Shown here: piece by piece, positions 59,909-64,000 of the stretch | Layout of the letters: each line of letters begins with the position of its first letter | Numbering within the stretch: the stretch's first letter is position 1 | Origin: Tannerella forsythia | Lineage (GTDB): Bacteria > Bacteroidota > Bacteroidia > Bacteroidales > Tannerellaceae | Assembly (NCBI RefSeq): GCF_001006485.1 | Contig: NZ_JUET01000058.1 | Location: forward strand, 1-64,000 | Reading direction: 5' to 3' | DNA length: 64,000 nt | Translations under genes and position numbers: made by a program | The notes under the pieces: model-generated | Databases searched by the model: none | Told to the model about the DNA's origin: nothing | The model's input: only the letters and a program-made list of their open reading frames with translations

Positions 59909-62248
59909 TTTCTTCTTTGCGCCTCTTCTTTTGGCCGGTTTTTCGTCGGCCTCGGCGATGATTTGTTTACACTCTTCGAGTGTCAACGACGCGGCCTCAA
60001 CCCCTTTCGGGATACGGTAGTTGGCTTTGTCGAATGTGATGTACGGCCCGTAACGTCCGTTCAGAATTTCCAGTCCCGGCTCTTCCTCGAACTTTTTGAT
60101 GTAACGCTGCGCCTCCTTGTTCCGTTTTTCCTCAATCAGCGCGATCGCCTCTTCGGCCGTGATGGAGTAGGGGCTTAGCGTCTTGGGGATGGATACAAAT
60201 TGGTTGTCGTGACGCACGAACGGCCCGAATCGGCCGATCGCTGCCGTCATCTCCTTGTCTTCAAACGTGCCGATGACACGCGGCAGATTAAAAAGCTCCA
60301 GCGCTTCTTCGAGCGAGATCGTTTCGATAGACTGACCTTTCATCAGCGACGCGAAACGCGGCTTGGGCGCTTGCTTGTCGTTCGGATTCGCCTGCCCGAT
60401 CTGAACAATCGGACCGTAACGGCCGATTTTGACGAAAACCGGCTCCCCGCTCTTCGGGTCGATACCGAGCTGACGCTCCCCGACCTTATGTTCTGTTTTC
60501 ACCGCGGCTGTTTTTTCTACAATCGGATGGAAGAACCGGTAGAATTTATCGAGCGCTTTCGTCCAGACCAGCTCACCCTCGGCAATGGCATCGAATTCTT
60601 TCTCCACGCTGGCGGTGAAGTTGTAATCCATAATATCCGGAAAGTACTCCATCAGGAAATCGTTGACTACCGTGCCGATGTCGGTCGGGAGCAACTTGTT
60701 GCGATCGGCTCCGACGATCTCTTTCTTTTCTGCCTCCGTGATCGTCCCGTTCTTCAGGGTGACCGCGTGGAAGGAACGTTCTTCGCCCGGTTTATCTCCC
60801 CGAACGACGTATTCGCGGTTTTGAATCGTCTGGATCGTCGGTGCGTACGTAGACGGACGTCCGATACCCAGCTCTTCCATGCGGCGCACCAAACTGGCTT
60901 CCGTATATCTCGGCGGACGCTGCGTGAAGCGTTCCGTAGCGGTAATCTCCTGCACGCCGAGCACATCTTTCACCTGCACGGCCGGGAGCAGTCCGTTTTC
61001 CTGCTCGCCTTCTCCCTCGTCGTCCGCGCTCTCGCGGTAGACATGCAGAAAACCGTCGAACTTCACCACCTCGCCCGTAGCGAGGAATTTATCTTTCATC
61101 TTTCCGATACCGATCGAGATCGTCGTGCGCTCCAGTTCGGCATCGGCCATTTGACTGGCGATTGTACGTTTGTAGATCAGGTCGTACAGTTTTTTCTCCT
61201 GTGCGTTTCCGTTGATTGCCGGGTGATCCATATACGTCGGACGAATGGCTTCGTGCGCTTCCTGTGCGCCTTTGCTCTTCGTGTGATACTTGCGTAGCTG
61301 ATGATACTTTTCCCCGTATTCACGGAGAATCGCTTCCTTGGCCGTATTCAGGGCAAGGCTGCTCAGGTTCACCGAGTCTGTACGCATATATGTGATGAAT
61401 CCCGATTCGTAAAGTCGTTGAGCAACCATCATCGTCTGCGAAACGGAGAAGCCGAGCTTGCGCGCCGCTTCCTGTTGCAACGTAGAAGTCGTGAAGGGTG
61501 GAGCCGGCGATTTTTTCAGCGGCTTTTTACTGATATCGTCGATGATAAATTCCGAACTTGCTTCCCGGCATGCTTTCAGAAACCGCTCGACCTCATCTTT
61601 GTCTTTCAGGCGTCTGTTCAGTTCCGCTTTCAGGAGCGTTTTTCCGTCGGACAGGATGAAAGTGGCGATGACCCGGTACGAGGCTTCGGCCACGAAGTCG
61701 TTCACTTCGCGTTCACGCTCTACGATCAGGCGCACAGCTACCGACTGCACCCGTCCGGCCGAAAGCGCCGGCTTGACTTTGCGCCATAAAATCGGTGACA
61801 CCTCAAAACCTACGATCCGATCTAATACGCGGCGTGCCTGCTGAGCATTGACCAGATGGATATCGAGGCTGCGAGGCGTATCCAGCGCGTGCAGGATCGC
61901 GTTCTTCGTGATCTCGTGAAAAACGATGCGCTGCGTATTTTGGGGGTTCAGATCCAGCACTTCGGCTAAATGCCAGGCAATGGCTTCTCCTTCGCGGTCT
62001 TCATCAGACGCGAGCAGCACCTCCGTCGCCTCTTGCGACGCTTTTTTCAAGTCTGCAACCAGCTTTTTCTTTTCCGCCGGAATGACGTATTGCGGTGCGT
62101 AATCGTTCTCAATATCAATACTGAACTCTTTCGTTTTCAAGTCGCGGATGTGTCCGTAACTCGACATGACCCGATAGTCTTTACCCAAAAATTTCTCGAT
62201 GGTTTTTGCTTTTGCAGGAGACTCTACGATAACCAGTTTTTTTTGCAT
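59906..62248 (-). CDS. topA: DNA topoisomerase I (type IA)
   Basis: The product is 780 aa. The N-terminal TOPRIM domain starts at the first residues (KLVIVESPAKAKTIEKFLGK), with the acidic SDEDREGEAIAWHL. The catalytic tyrosine is Tyr287 in GFITYMRTDSVNL, and GRPSTYAPTIQTIQNREYV is the conserved C-terminal part of the core. In place of zinc fingers the tail has repeated topoisomerase C-terminal units (GRYGPIVQIG, GRFGPFVRHDN, GRYGPYITFD) and a basic end. It relaxes negative supercoils. A frame to 62329 exists, but family proteins start at MQKKLVIVES, so 62248 is used. Confidence 0.96.
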   Translation of the reverse strand: MQKKLVIVESPAKAKTIEKFLGKDYRVMSSYGHIRDLKTKEFSIDIENDYAPQYVIPAEKKKLVADLKKASQEATEVLLASDEDREGEAIAWHLAEVLDLNPQNTQRIVFHEITKNAILHALDTPRSLDIHLVNAQQARRVLDRIVGFEVSPILWRKVKPALSAGRVQSVAVRLIVEREREVNDFVAEASYRVIATFILSDGKTLLKAELNRRLKDKDEVERFLKACREASSEFIIDDISKKPLKKSPAPPFTTSTLQQEAARKLGFSVSQTMMVAQRLYESGFITYMRTDSVNLSSLALNTAKEAILREYGEKYHQLRKYHTKSKGAQEAHEAIRPTYMDHPAINGNAQEKKLYDLIYKRTIASQMADAELERTTISIGIGKMKDKFLATGEVVKFDGFLHVYRESADDEGEGEQENGLLPAVQVKDVLGVQEITATERFTQRPPRYTEASLVRRMEELGIGRPSTYAPTIQTIQNREYVVRGDKPGEERSFHAVTLKNGTITEAEKKEIVGADRNKLLPTDIGTVVNDFLMEYFPDIMDYNFTASVEKEFDAIAEGELVWTKALDKFYRFFHPIVEKTAAVKTEHKVGERQLGIDPKSGEPVFVKIGRYGPIVQIGQANPNDKQAPKPRFASLMKGQSIETISLEEALELFNLPRVIGTFEDKEMTAAIGRFGPFVRHDNQFVSIPKTLSPYSITAEEAIALIEEKRNKEAQRYIKKFEEEPGLEILNGRYGPYITFDKANYRIPKGVEAASLTLEECKQIIAEADEKPAKRRGAKKK

Positions 62249-62357
62249 CTTTTCTCGTTGTTCTTTTTTTAAATCCGGGGCAGAGATTGTGGCACGGAAA
62301 GGGAGAAACTGTTCGTTTTTCTCTCTCAAAGTCGTGCTTATCTTTGCTTTTCGGGGT

Positions 62358-62366
62358 GCAAAGATA
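62358..62366 (-). promoter_or_regulatory. -7 element of topA
   Basis: On the minus strand it reads TATCTTTGC. It gives a leader of about 100 bases to the chosen start at 62248. It is divergent from the valS promoter. Confidence 0.5.
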
Positions 62367-62396
62367 CAAAAAAACTACATTCTCGATTATATTTAT

Positions 62397-62405
62397 TATT
62401 TTTGC
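62397..62405 (+). promoter_or_regulatory. -7 element of valS
   Basis: TATTTTTGC matches TAnnTTTG, 35 bases before the valS ATG. The topA and valS -7 elements are about 30 bases apart on opposite strands. Confidence 0.5.
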
Positions 62406-62440
62406 GCCGACTGTTGATAAAGCATCAATAACAAGAGCAA

Positions 62441-64000
62441 ATGGAATTAGCAACGAAATACGACCCCTCGTCGGTCGAAAGCAAGTGGTATCAATATTGG
62501 TTAGATAACAGGCTGTTTGCCTCGAAGCCCGATGGGCGCGAACCGTACACCATCGTGATACCGCCACCTAACGTGACCGGAGTATTGCACATGGGGCACA
62601 TGCTCAACAATACGATTCAGGATATTCTGATCCGTCGTGCGCGCATGACGGGGAAAAACGCCTGTTGGGTGCCGGGCACCGATCATGCTTCCATCGCTAC
62701 GGAGGCCAAGGTCGTAGCGCGTCTGGCCGAAAAAGGAATACGCAAATCGGACCTCACGCGGGAGGAGTTTTTAAAACATGCCTGGCAATGGACGGAAGAG
62801 CACGGCGGGATTATCCTGCGGCAGCTCCGTAAACTCGGCGCCTCGTGCGATTGGGAGCGTACAGCATTCACCATGGATGAGACCCGCTCGGCAAGTGTGA
62901 TCAAGACCTTTTGCGATCTGTATAATAAGGGGCTGATATATCGTGGCGTGCGTATGGTTAACTGGGATCCCGCAGCCTTGACGGCTTTGAGCGACGAAGA
63001 GGTGATCTATAAAGAGCAACAGGGGAAACTTTATTATTTAAGGTATAAGATCGTCGGTGAAGAAGGGTATGCCGTGGTCGCTACCACACGCCCCGAAACC
63101 ATCATGGGCGATACGGCCATGTGCATCCATCCGGATGATCCGAAAAACAGACATTTGCACGGCAAACAGGTGATTGTGCCGCTTGTCAACCGCGTTATTC
63201 CCGTGATTGAAGACGATTATGTCGATGTCTCCTTTGGTACGGGCTGTCTGAAAGTGACGCCCGCTCACGATGTGAACGACTATCTGCTCGGTGAAAAATA
63301 TAACCTTCCTTCGATCGATATATTCCATGACGACGGCACCATTGCTCCGGCAGGTCAACTCTACGTGGGTATGGATCGGTTTGAAGTGCGCAAACGGATC
63401 GTGCAAGACCTTGAGGCGGCCGGATTACTCGAGAAAACGGAAGACTATATAAATAAGGTAGGCTTCTCGGAGCGTACACAGGTAGCCATTGAACCGAAAC
63501 TTTCGATGCAGTGGTTCCTGAAGATGGAAAAGCTGGCGCGTCCCGCTCTCGATGCGGTGATGAACGATGAGATCGTCTTTCATCCGTCGAAGTTTAAAAA
63601 TACGTATCGCCACTGGATGGAGAACATCAAAGACTGGTGTATCAGTCGTCAGTTGTGGTGGGGACACCGGATACCGGCCTATTATGCTGTCCCGACGAAT
63701 CTCCCTCAGGGTGAGACGCCGTCTACGGTTACGATTGTAGCCGAGACCGAAGACGAAGCACGCGCGATAGCCGGGCAGCATCCTGCTTTGGGTGGCGCGG
63801 GAAGAACGTATACGTTGCGTCAGGATGAAGATTGCCTCGATACGTGGTTCTCTTCATGGCTGTGGCCGATCGCTCTCTTCGACGGGATGAACCGCCCCGG
63901 TAACGAGGAAATGGCGTATTACTATCCGACGTCCGACTTGGTCACCGCTCCGGATATTATTTTCTTCTGGGTGGCGCGTATGATTATGGCCGGCTATGAA
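62441..64000 (+). CDS. valS: Valyl-tRNA synthetase (5' part, runs off the window)
   Basis: The frame is open from the ATG at 62441 to the end of the window (520 codons of an expected ~870-880). The HIGH motif is [17 protein letters not shown] (about 43-59), followed by [10 protein letters not shown]. The editing domain has [13 protein letters not shown] and [12 protein letters not shown]; the catalytic core resumes with [15 protein letters not shown] and [12 protein letters not shown]. The KMSKS motif and anticodon-binding domain lie beyond the window. It charges tRNA-Val and clears mischarged Thr. Confidence 0.97.
   Translation, partial: MELATKYDPSSVESKWYQYWLDNRLFASKPDGREPYTIVIPPPNVTGVLHMGHMLNNTIQDILIRRARMTGKNACWVPGTDHASIATEAKVVARLAEKGIRKSDLTREEFLKHAWQWTEEHGGIILRQLRKLGASCDWERTAFTMDETRSASVIKTFCDLYNKGLIYRGVRMVNWDPAALTALSDEEVIYKEQQGKLYYLRYKIVGEEGYAVVATTRPETIMGDTAMCIHPDDPKNRHLHGKQVIVPLVNRVIPVIEDDYVDVSFGTGCLKVTPAHDVNDYLLGEKYNLPSIDIFHDDGTIAPAGQLYVGMDRFEVRKRIVQDLEAAGLLEKTEDYINKVGFSERTQVAIEPKLSMQWFLKMEKLARPALDAVMNDEIVFHPSKFKNTYRHWMENIKDWCISRQLWWGHRIPAYYAVPTNLPQGETPSTVTIVAETEDEARAIAGQHPALGGAGRTYTLRQDEDCLDTWFSSWLWPIALFDGMNRPGNEEMAYYYPTSDLVTAPDIIFFWVARMIMAGYE

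Noticed and set aside
60200-61297. A 365-codon plus-strand frame inside topA
   Set aside because: It is the complement of conserved topoisomerase blocks and has no initiation context or family pattern.
1-64000. tRNA and rRNA genes
   Set aside because: No cloverleaf-like T-arm pattern with a matching acceptor stem, and no rRNA signature, was noticed on reading; a covariance-model scan would be needed to exclude them fully.

Overview
The window reads as a chromosomal segment of a Bacteroidales bacterium, probably of the Porphyromonadaceae/Tannerellaceae group. The evidence is the repeated Bacteroidota promoter form (a -7 element TAnnTTTG, often with a TTTG/ATTG -33 element about 20 bases upstream), two carboxypeptidase-regulatory-domain TonB receptors, three proteins ending in a type IX secretion (T9SS) C-terminal sorting domain, DUF4374/DUF4876/DUF6850 envelope proteins, an frdCAB-type complex II and an anaerobic sulfatase maturase. 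No rRNA, tRNA, CRISPR array or conjugation module was seen.

Left flank (1-14.0 kb). The 3' end of a T9SS-sorted surface protein is followed by a five-gene leftward operon: TonB receptor, DUF4876 lipoprotein, DUF6850 barrel, unknown lipoprotein and APC amino-acid permease. Rightward genes follow: patatin phospholipase, GH13 alpha-amylase-family enzyme, prs and a small cupin, then mnmA on the minus strand.

Accessory block (14.07-41.4 kb). This is a co-directional stretch headed by a TetR regulator, and its intergenic spaces are full of repeats. It encodes an MMPL/RND exporter, a LolA-like periplasmic carrier and a DUF1302-like outer-membrane barrel. It also encodes a second TonB receptor with a DUF4374 lipoprotein, an L-2-amino-thiazoline-4-carboxylate (ATC) hydrolase-family enzyme, a C69 peptidase, a nitroreductase, a ZIP metal transporter, six intact methyltransferases plus one broken copy, SRPBCC and VOC proteins, and a pair of ABC half-transporters of the siderophore-linked (YbtPQ/IrtAB-like) kind. 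One intact REP-associated transposase (RAYT), remnants of others and REP-like palindromes are scattered through it. The TetR gene and the membrane methyltransferase gene at 27.7 kb have near-identical promoters with a TetR-style dyad between -33 and -7. My working hypothesis is a metallophore or lipid capture/modification/efflux locus; this is inference.

Right flank (41.4-64 kb). Glutaminase, a DUF4198 exported protein, CDF metal efflux, ribF, an M20 peptidase, a polysaccharide flippase, thiamine pyrophosphokinase, two paralogous Ig-repeat T9SS proteins, anaerobic sulfatase maturase and frdCAB lead to a 1.4-kb gene-free region. That region contains a 41-bp tandem array upstream of argS; topA and the 5' part of valS follow.

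The main cross-cutting observation is a 20-bp dyad, AATCCC-N8-GGGATT, sitting on the -33 region at a fixed distance from the -7 element in five promoters: the TonB operon, a cryptic small gene, tetR, the 27.7-kb methyltransferase and DUF4198. This suggests one undescribed regulator. All identifications come from reading the sequence; no database search was possible.
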